Positions 7,877 through 16,116 of a stretch of 64,000 bases of DNA are shown piece by piece (positions within the stretch are counted from its first letter, which is position 1; each line of letters begins with the position of its first letter). The DNA is from Candidatus Microbacterium phytovorans (GTDB taxonomy: Bacteria; Actinomycetota; Actinomycetes; Actinomycetales; Microbacteriaceae): assembly GCA_029202445.1 (NCBI GenBank), contig CP119321.1, positions 2,666,001 to 2,730,000 on the forward strand, given 5' to 3'. Made by a program: the position numbers and the translations under genes. The notes beneath the pieces were generated by a model that was given only the letters and a program-made list of their open reading frames with translations, ran no database searches and was not told the origin of the DNA.

Positions 7877-8905
7877 ATGCGCTACCTCATCGGACGTATC
7901 GGCCAGGCGGCACTCGTGCTGTGGGCCGCGTACACGGCGACCTTCTTCCTGCTCTCGGTGCTCCCGGGCGACGGGATCATGATCAAGTTCGAAAACCCCG
8001 AGATGGGGCTCTCGGCCGAGCAGATCGCCGCCATCCGGGACTACTACCGCGTCGACGACCCGGTGCTCCTGCAGTACGTCCACGCGCTCCTCGGCACCGT
8101 CCGGGGCGACTTCGGCTACTCGATCAGCAACGCGGTGCCCGTGGCCGACCGCCTCGCCGCGGCGCTGCCGCAGACGGCGCAGCTCGCGTCGGCGGCGTTC
8201 GTGCTCGCGCTGGTGATCGCGGCGGCGATCGCCGCGGCATCCGTCTTCGCGCCGTTCACGTGGGTGCGGCGGGCCCTGGATGCCGTGCCGTCGCTGTTCA
8301 TCTCGATCCCCGCGTTCTGGTTCGGTCTCGTGCTGATCCAGGTGTTCTCGTTCCAGCTGGGCTGGGTGCCGATGATCGGGGCGTCGCCGGTGGAGGCGCT
8401 GATCCTGCCGGTGATCACTCTGGCGGTGCCGATCTCCGCGCCGCTCGCGCAGGTGTTCTGCCGGAGCCTCGACGAGGTCGCGGCGCGTCCGTTCGTGCAG
8501 GTGGTGACGGCGAAGGGCGCGAGCCGGTCGTGGATCCTCCTGCGGCACACGGCGAAGAACGCGCTCCTGCCGACGCTCACGATCAGCGGGCTCGTCTTCG
8601 GCGAGCTGATCGCCGGGTCGGTGGTGACCGAGACCGTCTTCGGTCGCAACGGCGTCGGACGTCTCGTGAACGAGGCGGTGGCGGGCCAGGACCTCCCCGT
8701 GATCCAGGCGGTGGTGCTGCTGTCGGCCCTCGTGTTCGTCACCGTCAACCTCGTCGTCGACCTCCTCTTCCCGGTGCTCGATCCGCGCCTGCGCCGTCCC
8801 GGGGGCCGCCGCCGGTCGTGGATCATCTCCCCGGCCGGGCCGCCGCCCGAATCGTCCTCTGCCGAGTCCCCCTCTGCCCCTTCGCCGATCGGAGCCGCCG
8901 CATGA
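7877..8905 (+). CDS. ABC transporter permease, DppB/OppB type
   Basis: Integral membrane subunit of 342 residues. The N-terminal YLIGRIGQAALVLWAAYTAT helix, the long loop (FENPEMG to DFGYSIS) before helix 2, about six membrane segments, and the EAA loop (TAKGASRSWILLRHTAKNAL, G at the conserved site) identify the first permease of a Dpp-type importer. ETVFGRNGVGRLVNEA is the typical family segment after the EAA loop. The C-terminal 45 residues are Pro/Ser/Arg-rich and lie beyond the last helix, longer than usual. The ATG follows CAGGGAAAGGA by about 5 nt; the stop overlaps the start of the next gene (ATGA). Confidence 0.9.
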   Translation: MRYLIGRIGQAALVLWAAYTATFFLLSVLPGDGIMIKFENPEMGLSAEQIAAIRDYYRVDDPVLLQYVHALLGTVRGDFGYSISNAVPVADRLAAALPQTAQLASAAFVLALVIAAAIAAASVFAPFTWVRRALDAVPSLFISIPAFWFGLVLIQVFSFQLGWVPMIGASPVEALILPVITLAVPISAPLAQVFCRSLDEVAARPFVQVVTAKGASRSWILLRHTAKNALLPTLTISGLVFGELIAGSVVTETVFGRNGVGRLVNEAVAGQDLPVIQAVVLLSALVFVTVNLVVDLLFPVLDPRLRRPGGRRRSWIISPAGPPPESSSAESPSAPSPIGAAA

Positions 8906-9789
8906 CCGCGATCATCTCGCCGCCCCTCCTCGATGAGCCGGTGCTCCACGAGGTCGCGCCGGCGTCCGCGGCATCCCCGCGCGCCGCGATCCGGCGCCGC
9001 CGACGCCTCTCGCCGACGCTCGTCGTGTCGGCGGCGGTGCTCGCCGTCGTGCTCGCGTGGGCGGTGGCCCCGGCCCTGTTCGCTCCGTTCTCGCCGTACA
9101 CGCAGGTGGCGGCGGCGCTGCAGGCACCGTCGCTCGCGCATCCGTTCGGCACCGACGCGGTCGGGCGCGACCAGCTCTCCCGCGTCGTCTTCGGTGCGCG
9201 GGAGTCGCTGCTGGGCGCCGCGCTCGCCGTCACGGTGGGTCTCGTCGTCGGCGTGCTGCTCGGCGCCGTCGCCGCCAGCATCGGAGGGGCCGCGGATGCC
9301 GTCGTCATGCGTGTCGTCGACGTGCTCCTCGCGATCCCGGGTCTCCTGCTCGCCCTCACGGTCGTCGTGCTGCTGGGCACGGGCACCGCCAACGCGGCGC
9401 TCGCCGTCGGGGTCGGGTCGATCGCCGGCTTCGCGCGGCTGACGAGGTCGGAGGTCGTGCAGGTGCGCGGTACCGAGTACGTCGAGGCGGCCTACGGCAG
9501 TGGCGGCACGTTCCTCACGGTGCTGTTCGGACACATCCTGCCCAACTCGCTGCGTCCGGTGCTGGCGCTGCTGGCGCTGCAGTTCGGAGGAGCGATCCTC
9601 GCCCTGTCGACTCTCGGGTTCCTCGGGTACGGGGTGACGCCGCCCGACCCCGAGTGGGGCATGATCATCGCCCAGGGGCGCAACCTCCTCGGCGCTGCGT
9701 GGTGGGTGACAGCCCTGCCGGGTGTCGTGCTGCTTCTCGTCGTGCTCGCGACGAACCGCATCAGCCAGGCGATCGGGGCGGCACGATGA
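8902..9789 (+). CDS. ABC transporter permease, DppC/OppC type
   Basis: Second permease, 295 residues. About 35 cytoplasmic residues ending in RRRRR precede the first membrane helix, followed by the family motif AHPFGTDAVGRDQLSRVVFGARESL, four more helices and LGFLGYGVTPPDPEWGMII before the last helix, as in DppC. It should pair with the DppB-like subunit to form the translocation path. The start codon overlaps the previous stop by 4 nt, and its own stop overlaps the ATPase start in the same way, so translation of the three is coupled. No sign of truncation. Confidence 0.9.
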   Translation: MTAIISPPLLDEPVLHEVAPASAASPRAAIRRRRRLSPTLVVSAAVLAVVLAWAVAPALFAPFSPYTQVAAALQAPSLAHPFGTDAVGRDQLSRVVFGARESLLGAALAVTVGLVVGVLLGAVAASIGGAADAVVMRVVDVLLAIPGLLLALTVVVLLGTGTANAALAVGVGSIAGFARLTRSEVVQVRGTEYVEAAYGSGGTFLTVLFGHILPNSLRPVLALLALQFGGAILALSTLGFLGYGVTPPDPEWGMIIAQGRNLLGAAWWVTALPGVVLLLVVLATNRISQAIGAAR

Positions 9790-11495
9790 GCGCGGTCCTC
9801 GACGTCCGCGACCTCGCCGTCGCGTACGAGTCGCGACGCGGTCGGGTCGTGGCCGTCGACGGCATCGACATCCGCATCGAGCCGGGCGAGGCGGTCGCCC
9901 TCGTCGGCGAGACCGGGTCGGGGAAGACGACGGCGGCCCTGGCATCCATCGGCCTCCTTCCTCGCGGCGCCGTCCGGCTGCGCGGCACGGTCGCGCTCGG
10001 CGGCCAGGACATCACCGGCTGGTCGCCGCGACGACTCGAACGCATTCTGGGACGCGAGGTGGGTCTCGTCCCGCAAGACCCGACGGCATCCCTCGACCCG
10101 CTGAAGACGGTCGGCTGGCAGATCGGCGAGGTGTTCCGCATCCACGGGGAACGCGATCGCGCCCGCATCTCCCGCGAGGTCGAGGGGCTCCTCGAGCGGG
10201 TGGGCCTGGCCGAGACGGGCCGTATCGCGCGCTCCTTCCCGCACGAGCTGTCGGGGGGTCAGCGGCAGCGGGTGCTGATCGCCGGCGCGATCGCGCTGCG
10301 GCCGGGACTCATCGTCGCCGACGAGTCGACGAGCGCCCTCGACGTCACGGTGCAGCGGACGGTGCTCGACCTCCTCGACGACCTGCGCCGCGAAGACGGC
10401 TCCGGCCTCCTGTTCGTCACGCACGATCTCGCGGTCGCCGCCGAGCGTGCCGACCGCATCATCGTGTTGGAGGGCGGGATCGTGCAGGATGCCGGTGACG
10501 TCCGCACCGTCCTCGGCGCCGCCGTCTTCGGCGACACCGCGGCGCCGGACGAGGCCGTCGCGCCTCCCGTCGCCGCCTACACGCGCCGCCTCGTCGCGAA
10601 CGCCCCCGCGCTGCAGCCGGCGCGGTTCCGCGATCCCGCCCCGCGCCGCTCGGCGGACGGAGCGGGGGGACCGGCCATCGAGGTCGCCGATCTCCGCAAG
10701 GTGATCCCGGGGCACCGGGGACGCTCCGACGTGCACGCGCTCGACGGGGTGTCGTTCACCGTGCCGCCCGCCACGACCCACGCGATCGTCGGGGAATCGG
10801 GGTCGGGGAAGTCGACGGTCGCGCGCATCGCCCTCGGTCTCACCGCTCCGACCTCGGGCGCCGTACGGGTGGCCGGCACCGACCTCGTCGGACCGGACGG
10901 GCGCGGCCTCACCGGCACCGCCCTGCGCGCGTTCCGCAGGCGGGTGCAGCTGGTGTACCAGAGCCCGTACGCGTCGCTGAACCCGTCGATGCGCATCCTC
11001 GACACGGTCGCCGAGCCGCTCCGCCGCTTCGAAGGGCTGTCCCGGGCCGCGGCGCGACGGGAAGCGGCCGACCTGCTCGACCGCGTCGCCCTCGGCGCGG
11101 AGCTCCACGACCGGCGGCCCCGCGAGCTGTCCGGCGGCCAGCGCCAGCGGGTCGCGATCGCCCGCGCCCTCGCCCCCAAGCCCGACGTCCTCGTGCTCGA
11201 TGAGCCCGTCTCGGCGCTCGACGTCACGGTGCAGGCCCAGATCCTCCGCCTGCTCGACGAGCTGCAGCGCGAGCGCGCCCTCACCTACCTGTTCATCTCC
11301 CACGACCTCGCCGTCGTCCGCCAGATCGCCGACACCGTCACCGTGCTCTCCCGCGGCCGGGTCGAGGAGACGGGCTCCACGCGAGACGTGTTCGAGCGGC
11401 CCCGCAGCGACTACACCGTCGCCCTGCTGGATGCCATCCCCGCCCCCGCCTTCGCTGTCACCAGCCCTTCCCGCCCCCACCGAGGAACACCATGA
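9786..11495 (+). CDS. ABC transporter ATP-binding protein, two fused nucleotide-binding domains (DppDF type)
   Basis: Energises the importer. The 569-residue protein carries two complete ABC domains. The first has Walker A GETGSGKTT (about residue 38), signature LSGGQRQRV and Walker B LIVADESTSALD. The second has Walker A GESGSGKST (about 335), signature LSGGQRQRV and Walker B VLVLDEPVSALD, both with the H-loop (VTHDLA / ISHDLA). Fusion of DppD- and DppF-like units is common in actinobacteria. A linker of about 45 residues (VAPPVAAYTRRLVANAP region) matches the C-terminal part of oligopeptide ATPases. It is coupled by 4-nt overlaps to the permease before and the flavin oxidoreductase after it, which ties the enzyme to the transporter. 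Confidence 0.92.
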   Translation: MSAVLDVRDLAVAYESRRGRVVAVDGIDIRIEPGEAVALVGETGSGKTTAALASIGLLPRGAVRLRGTVALGGQDITGWSPRRLERILGREVGLVPQDPTASLDPLKTVGWQIGEVFRIHGERDRARISREVEGLLERVGLAETGRIARSFPHELSGGQRQRVLIAGAIALRPGLIVADESTSALDVTVQRTVLDLLDDLRREDGSGLLFVTHDLAVAAERADRIIVLEGGIVQDAGDVRTVLGAAVFGDTAAPDEAVAPPVAAYTRRLVANAPALQPARFRDPAPRRSADGAGGPAIEVADLRKVIPGHRGRSDVHALDGVSFTVPPATTHAIVGESGSGKSTVARIALGLTAPTSGAVRVAGTDLVGPDGRGLTGTALRAFRRRVQLVYQSPYASLNPSMRILDTVAEPLRRFEGLSRAAARREAADLLDRVALGAELHDRRPRELSGGQRQRVAIARALAPKPDVLVLDEPVSALDVTVQAQILRLLDELQRERALTYLFISHDLAVVRQIADTVTVLSRGRVEETGSTRDVFERPRSDYTVALLDAIPAPAFAVTSPSRPHRGTP

Positions 11496-12514
11496 CCCAG
11501 CTCGCCCTGTTCACCCGCGTCCTCGACGACGCCTCGCCCGGTGAGCGCTACGCCCTCGCCCTCGCGCAGATCCAGCAGGCGGAGCGTCTCGGTCTCGACC
11601 GCGCCTGGGTCGCGCAGCACCACTTCCGCGCCGCCGAGGGCGGACTGCCGTCGCCGTTCGTCTTCCTCGCCCACGCGGCCGCCGCGACGCGCGGCATCCG
11701 TCTCGGCACCGGCGTCGTGACCCTCACTCTCGAAGACCCCGTGCGGGTCGCCGAGGATGCCGTCGTGCTCGACCTGCTGTCGGGCGGACGGTTCGACCTC
11801 GGACTCGGCAGCGGCGGCACCCCGACCTCGTTCGCGCCGTTCGGGCTGGAACTGGCCGACAAGACCGCGGTGTACGAGGCGAAGCTCGACACCCTGCTGA
11901 CGGCGCTGCGCGGCGGCGACGTCGGCGGCGGCAACACCCTCTACCCCGACGCGGGCACCCTCGGCGACCGCATCTGGCAGGCGACCTTCTCCCCGTCCGG
12001 CGGGGCGCGCGCGGGACGCCACGGCCACGGCCTCCTCCTCTCGCGCACCCAGCCGCGACCCGACGACCGCCCCGACGCGACCCTCGCCGAGCTCCAGGAG
12101 CCGATCGTCGACGCGTACCTCGACGCCCTCCCGTCGGGCGCGCGGCCGTTCGTCACGGCATCCCGCACGGTGTTCGTCGCGGACGACCGCGCCGAGGCGC
12201 GCGCCTTCGCCGACGCCGGGCTGCGGCGGGCGATCCGCACCTTCCGCGGCGGCCGGCTCTCCGAGGGCGTCGACCTCGACACCCTCATCGCCGCCAGCGA
12301 CACCCACGTCGGCACCCCCGACGAGGTCGCCGCGTCGCTCGCCGCCGACACGACCCTCACCCGCGCCGACGAGGTCGCCTTCCAGGTGCACTCGGTCGAC
12401 GCGCCGCACGCGCACATCCTGCGCTCCATCGAGCTGTTCGCCACGGAGGTCGCCCCCGCACTGGGGTGGCGCTCCCCGGCATCCCACCCCATCACCACAG
12501 GAGGACACGCATGA
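11492..12514 (+). CDS. LLM-class flavin-dependent oxidoreductase (putative FMN-dependent monooxygenase, KPN_01858 type)
   Basis: Bacterial-luciferase-like TIM-barrel protein of 340 residues, predicted to use reduced FMN and O2 to oxidise a small substrate in the cytoplasm. Visible family segments are AERLGLDRAWVAQHHF near residue 30, RIRLGTGVVTLTLEDPVRVAEDAVVLDLLSGGRFDLGLGSG read with small changes between residues 70 and 115, and a C-terminal THVGTPDEVAASLAAD helix. Active-site His is plausible in QHHF. The gene is locked into the importer operon by 4-nt overlaps on both sides. That makes an imported compound the likely substrate; known relatives in this setting are uncharacterised (family TIGR04027 from memory). 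Confidence 0.87.
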   Translation: MTQLALFTRVLDDASPGERYALALAQIQQAERLGLDRAWVAQHHFRAAEGGLPSPFVFLAHAAAATRGIRLGTGVVTLTLEDPVRVAEDAVVLDLLSGGRFDLGLGSGGTPTSFAPFGLELADKTAVYEAKLDTLLTALRGGDVGGGNTLYPDAGTLGDRIWQATFSPSGGARAGRHGHGLLLSRTQPRPDDRPDATLAELQEPIVDAYLDALPSGARPFVTASRTVFVADDRAEARAFADAGLRRAIRTFRGGRLSEGVDLDTLIAASDTHVGTPDEVAASLAADTTLTRADEVAFQVHSVDAPHAHILRSIELFATEVAPALGWRSPASHPITTGGHA

Positions 12515-13104
12515 CCACCGCCATCTCCGACGTCATCGACGAGATCTCCGGCGCTTCGCCGGCCGTCTCGGCGCGGCGCCGACCCGTCACCCGCGAGCAG
12601 TCGCAGGCCAGCTTCGACGCCCTGTTCGCCCCCGTCGACGACAGCGAATTCGCTCTCGACGACCGCTGGCTGCTCGCGGCGTTCGTCACGCGCCTCACCG
12701 CCGCCGACCCCACCGCCGACTTCTACGCCGACCGTGCCCGCGAGGCCGCTCCCGACCTCGCCGTGCACGTGCTCGCCGAAGCCGACGCGCAGACCGCCGC
12801 CGGCCCCTACGGCGTGTACGCCGAGCCCGGCCTGCAGCGCGAGAACATCGTCGGACCGCGCTACCTGCCGTCGGCCGACGTCCGTGCCGCCGTCGGCGAC
12901 AAGCTCGCCGCCGCCCTCGCCCACGCGCACCTGGTCACCTACCGCCTGCGCGAGACCGACGGGGCCTCGCACGACGCCCTCCTGGATGCCGGGTGGAGCG
13001 TCGACGGCATCGTCACCCTGTCGCAGCTCATCGCCTTCCTCGCCTTCCAGCAGCGCGTCGCTGCGGGGCTCCGGGTGCTCTCGGCGACGGAGGTGGCGGC
13101 ATGA
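12511..13104 (+). CDS. CMD-domain protein, Avi_7170 type
   Basis: A 197-residue protein of the carboxymuconolactone-decarboxylase/AhpD-like superfamily, all-alpha and probably cytoplasmic. It lacks the CxxC pair of true AhpD; its core helices are visible as DDRWLLAAFVTRL, VGDKLAAALAHAHLVTYRLRE and TLSQLIAFLAFQQRVAAGL. The ATG at 12511 has a strong AGGAGG (12498-12503) 7 nt upstream, and overlaps the oxidoreductase stop; an in-frame ATG at 12466 lies inside the upstream gene and lacks such a site. It sits between the LLM oxidoreductase and the AhpD-like gene, the arrangement described for the Avi_7170 family (TIGR04029 from memory). Role unknown, perhaps a partner or regulator of the following peroxidase-like protein. 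Confidence 0.82.
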   Translation: MTTAISDVIDEISGASPAVSARRRPVTREQSQASFDALFAPVDDSEFALDDRWLLAAFVTRLTAADPTADFYADRAREAAPDLAVHVLAEADAQTAAGPYGVYAEPGLQRENIVGPRYLPSADVRAAVGDKLAAALAHAHLVTYRLRETDGASHDALLDAGWSVDGIVTLSQLIAFLAFQQRVAAGLRVLSATEVAA

Positions 13105-13727
13105 GCGACACGATCGTCGAGACCGCCGACGGCATCCGCGCCCTGCGCCACGACGCCCCGCACCCCGATGCGTTCACGCGCGACAGCGTGGGCTGGCTGC
13201 CGTGGCTCGAGCCGCTGCCCGTCGACCAGCTGACCGAACGGCACCACGCCGGACTCGTCGACCGCGGTCGCGCGAGCTCCGACTACTTCCGTCTCCTCGC
13301 GCGCGACCCCGAGATCCTGCGGGCGCGCACCCTCACCGACAAGGACATCTTCTACAACGTCGCCGAGGGCCTGCCGCGTGCCGACCGGGAGCTCGCGGCG
13401 GCCGCGGCATCCCGGGTCAACGGCTGCGTCTTCTGCGCGTCGGTGCACGCGCGGTTCGCCGCGCACTTCTCGGGCCGGGAGGATGCCGTCGACCGTCTGC
13501 TCGCGGAGGGTGTCGGCGCCGACCTGGGGGAGCGGTGGAACGCGATCGTCGCGGCGTCCACGGCGCTCACCCAGACGCCGATCGCGTTCGGACCCGCGCA
13601 CGTCGCACGCCTCCGCGCCGCCGGTCTCGACGACCTGGAGATCTCGGACGTCGTGCACGGCGCGGCCTTCTTCAACTGGGCCAACCGGCTCATGCTGACG
13701 ATCGGGAGGGCCGTCGCACCGGCTTAG
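13101..13727 (+). CDS. Alkylhydroperoxidase-domain protein, Avi_7169 type
   Basis: A 208-residue AhpD-like protein. The redox motif is intact: NGCVFCASVHARF contains CxxC followed by the conserved His, which in AhpD forms the peroxidatic/resolving cysteine pair and proton relay. Downstream helix DLEISDVVHGAAFFNWANRL is the second family signature. It is the last gene of the operon, overlapping the CMD gene by 4 nt, and is followed 14 nt later by palindromic element B. Together with the flavin oxidoreductase it suggests that oxidation of the imported substrate yields a reactive product or peroxide that must be reduced; that is inference from context. Family name TIGR04030 from memory. Confidence 0.87.
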   Translation: MSDTIVETADGIRALRHDAPHPDAFTRDSVGWLPWLEPLPVDQLTERHHAGLVDRGRASSDYFRLLARDPEILRARTLTDKDIFYNVAEGLPRADRELAAAAASRVNGCVFCASVHARFAAHFSGREDAVDRLLAEGVGADLGERWNAIVAASTALTQTPIAFGPAHVARLRAAGLDDLEISDVVHGAAFFNWANRLMLTIGRAVAPA

Positions 13728-13740
13728 CCGACGCGACCGC

Positions 13741-13814
13741 GCCCGGATACAGGCAGAACCAGGCCCTTTCGCACTGCGGAGCCCAGGTGGGACCGGTTCT
13801 GCCTGTATCCGGGC
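13741..13814. repeat. Dispersed palindromic element, copy B (perfect 20-bp arms)
   Basis: Left arm 13741-13760 (GCCCGGATACAGGCAGAACC) is exactly complementary to the right arm 13795-13814, with a 34-nt loop. It lies between the converging operons ending at 13727 and 13852, so here it could serve as a bidirectional terminator, but there is no U-tract. Confidence 0.92.
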
Positions 13815-13851
13815 GGCTGCTCGCACACCGGCCCGGGTCAGACCGATGGGC

Positions 13852-14400
13852 TCAGGTCGCGGCGGGGGCCGCCTCCGGAGGCCGCCGCCGCGCGAGCCGG
13901 GCGACGCCCGCGCGCGTCAGGCGGTCGGCGATGAGGACGCCGAGTGCCGCCGCGGCCAGGCAGCTGACGATCGTGATCGAGAACATCGCGATCTGCGTCC
14001 ACACGGGCATCGACCACACGCCGAAGTACTCGGCGGCGAGGATCGGATACGGGATCGCCGCCAGGAGCGCCCCGAGGTAGTGCAGCCCCGTCCACCAGCG
14101 CTTGTACAGGAGCAGCAGGAAGGGGAGCTCTGCGAAGAAGACCCACCACAGGCTCGCGCCGATGTACGGCAGGATGACGAGCCCGGCGATCAGCCCCGTC
14201 ACCAATCCGGCGAAGGGGCGCTGCAACAGCCGCAGGGCGACGACACCGGGAAGCATCCAGAATCCGGTGAACGCGACCTGCAGCCACGGCACGGTCGCCG
14301 ACACCACGATGCCGAGCGCCGACGACCCCCACAGGAGCACCCCTCCGGCGACACCGATAGCTGCGCAGGTGAGCAGATAGACGGTGGAGACGCGGCTCAC
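13852..14400 (-). CDS. ECF transporter S component, YkoE-like (copy 1)
   Basis: Polytopic membrane protein of 182 residues with five to six hydrophobic helices and a basic C-terminus (RLARRRP). Length and the pattern TCAAIGVAGGVLL...GFWMLPGVVALRLLQRP resemble the YkoE substrate-capture subunit of ECF importers, and it is a clear paralog of the gene at 17961-18509 (same length; VLPG/MLPG, CAAIGVA and the GVAR tail are shared). Starts with GTG overlapping the stop of the siderophore-interacting protein by 4 nt; last gene of the ATPase-T-SIP-S operon. Classical YkoE handles the thiamine precursor HMP, but no TPP riboswitch is visible, and the iron box and reductase in the operon argue for an iron-bearing ligand. 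Confidence 0.78.
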   Translation of the reverse strand: MSRVSTVYLLTCAAIGVAGGVLLWGSSALGIVVSATVPWLQVAFTGFWMLPGVVALRLLQRPFAGLVTGLIAGLVILPYIGASLWWVFFAELPFLLLLYKRWWTGLHYLGALLAAIPYPILAAEYFGVWSMPVWTQIAMFSITIVSCLAAAALGVLIADRLTRAGVARLARRRPPEAAPAAT

Positions 14401-15275
14401 GAGGGGCTCCCCTCGGCGGCCCCGACCTGCGACTTCGGGGTCGGCGAGGCGGCTCCGACGCGCCAGTAGCCGACGAAGCTGACCGCACTCTTGTCGACCC
14501 CGCGCTCACCCACGAGGTGTCGGCGGGCTGCGGTAGGAAGGGCTTGCTCGCCGACGATGAAGGCATGTACACCGGGGTCGACGGCGCGCTCCTGGAGTGC
14601 GGCGAGGGCGAGGGTTCCGGGCTTGACGCCGTCCTCGCGGACGATCCACTGCACGTCGACCCCGGCCGGCGCGTCGAAGGCGAGGATGTCGTCGGCCGAC
14701 GGCGTCTCGATGATCGCGAAGCCGGTCGCCGTCGCCGGCAACGACGCACACACCCCGGCCAGCGCGGGTGCGCCGGTCTCGTCGGCGACCAGCGCCACCT
14801 TCTCCACACCCCGCTCGGGGTTGAACCCGAGGCCCTCGTCGATGATGACGACCGACTCGCCGGGCTGCGCGGCATCCGCCCAGCGCGATGCGGGTCCGGC
14901 GCTCGGACCCGACCCGTGGAGCACGAAGTCGACATCGAGTTCGGCGCCTCGACCGGCGGTTGCCGGGCGGTAGGCGCGCACCGTGTAGTTGCGCATCACG
15001 GGGCGCATGCCGTCGGGGATCCGCAGGTACTTGAGGTAGCCGAAGATCTTGTTCGCCTTGGCCGGGATCCGCTCCAGGCCCTCGTCGCCGGAGCCGCCGG
15101 TGTGCGGCAGGAAGATGCGGAACCACTGGTCGAACCCGAGCGGCGTGAACCGGTCGATGTCGCCGCCACCGAGGGTGATGCGCATCCAGTGCGGGCTCAG
15201 CCGTTCGGTACGCAGCACGGTCAGGTGCAGGAGGTCTTGCGAGACGGGCTTCACGAGACTGCTGGATCGCGCCAC
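14397..15275 (-). CDS. Siderophore-interacting protein (FAD-dependent ferric-siderophore reductase)
   Basis: Cytoplasmic flavoprotein of 292 residues that is expected to release iron from an imported ferric siderophore by reduction. FAD-binding N-terminal domain with the RNYTVRAY motif (about residues 105-112) preceded by SPHWMRITLGG, then the SIP NAD(P)-type domain (VALVADETGAPALAG, about 180-195) and the C-terminal GEQALPTAARRHLVGERGVDKSAVSFVGYWRVG typical of the ViuB/MxcB/YqjH family. I chose the GTG at 15275, preceded by GAAAGGA at a 7-nt spacing; the longer frame upstream runs into the T-component gene. It is placed between the T and S genes of an ECF importer, an informative link between transport and reduction. 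Confidence 0.9.
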   Translation of the reverse strand: MARSSSLVKPVSQDLLHLTVLRTERLSPHWMRITLGGGDIDRFTPLGFDQWFRIFLPHTGGSGDEGLERIPAKANKIFGYLKYLRIPDGMRPVMRNYTVRAYRPATAGRGAELDVDFVLHGSGPSAGPASRWADAAQPGESVVIIDEGLGFNPERGVEKVALVADETGAPALAGVCASLPATATGFAIIETPSADDILAFDAPAGVDVQWIVREDGVKPGTLALAALQERAVDPGVHAFIVGEQALPTAARRHLVGERGVDKSAVSFVGYWRVGAASPTPKSQVGAAEGSPS

Positions 15276-15306
15276 GGCGCCGTCCTTTCGGGGAGAGAGC
15301 GGGGTG

Positions 15307-16116
15307 TCAGAGCTGCCAGGGGAAGAGCACGAACAGGATGCCGAGCGAGGCCGCCCAGAACGCCGCGGTGAACACGGTGTCGCGCGCGCGCCAGGGCACC
15401 AGGTGCCGTTCGGTGCGGTCGGAGTAGGCCCCAAAGGCTCGGGAATCCATGGCCAGGGCGACCCGCTCGGCGTGACGGATGGCGCCGGCCAGCAACGGCA
15501 CGATGTATCCCCACCAGCGGGCCAGCGCGGCGAAGGGCCCGCGCCCGCCGTGAGAGCCGCGCACGCGGTGGGCCTGACGGATCACGTCGAGTTCGTGGCC
15601 GAAGCGCGGGACGAAACGGAACGCGGCGAGGGCCGTGTAGCCGATGCGGTACGGCACGCGCAGCTGCTGCACGGTCGCGCGCACGAGGTCGGGGCCTGTC
15701 GTCGTGAGCCCTGCGATCAGGGCGAGCGCGATGATCGCGCCGAGCCGCAGCGCGGTGGCCAGGCCGATGGCTACCGCGCCGCCGTACAGGGTCCAGGAGC
15801 CGAGCGAGAGTACCGTGACGGACTGGTCGACGCGGGCGGCATCCGTCCACACCGACATCCCGAAGGCGACCACGACCACCCCGGCGGGAAGGGCGAGGGC
15901 CAGCAGCAGCGCCAGGCGCGCGGTGAGCCGTGCACCCACGGCGATCACCGCGTAGGACAGCGCGATGAGCGCCAAGGGCGTGACGAAGTCGCGCACGAAG
16001 ATGAGCATCACCATCGCCGGGAGGGGAGCGGCGAGCTTGGCGAGCGGATTCAGGCCGAGCAGGAATCGTCCGCGGGGGGCGACCTCGGCGTACGGGTCGG
16101 CGATGAGGGCGGTCAC
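15307..16116 (-). CDS. ECF transporter transmembrane component T (CbiQ/EcfT family)
   Basis: Membrane scaffold of 269 residues that couples the ATPases to the substrate-binding S subunits. Has the family layout: short cytoplasmic N-terminus (GLNPLAKLAAPLPAMV), about five helices, and the cytoplasmic coupling helices carrying AHRVRG and the AMDSRAFGAYSDRT segment near residues 195 and 235 that dock onto the ATPases. GTG start at 16116 overlaps the ATPase stop by 4 nt. It ends 31 nt before the siderophore-interacting protein. With one T and two S genes nearby, it might serve both S subunits. Confidence 0.88.
   Translation of the reverse strand: MTALIADPYAEVAPRGRFLLGLNPLAKLAAPLPAMVMLIFVRDFVTPLALIALSYAVIAVGARLTARLALLLALALPAGVVVVAFGMSVWTDAARVDQSVTVLSLGSWTLYGGAVAIGLATALRLGAIIALALIAGLTTTGPDLVRATVQQLRVPYRIGYTALAAFRFVPRFGHELDVIRQAHRVRGSHGGRGPFAALARWWGYIVPLLAGAIRHAERVALAMDSRAFGAYSDRTERHLVPWRARDTVFTAAFWAASLGILFVLFPWQL

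Noticed and set aside
13741..13814. Classical rho-independent terminator
   Set aside because: The stem is perfect, but the loop is 34 nt and no U-tract follows; sister copies lie in divergent or promoter-side gaps. Kept as a repeat element instead.
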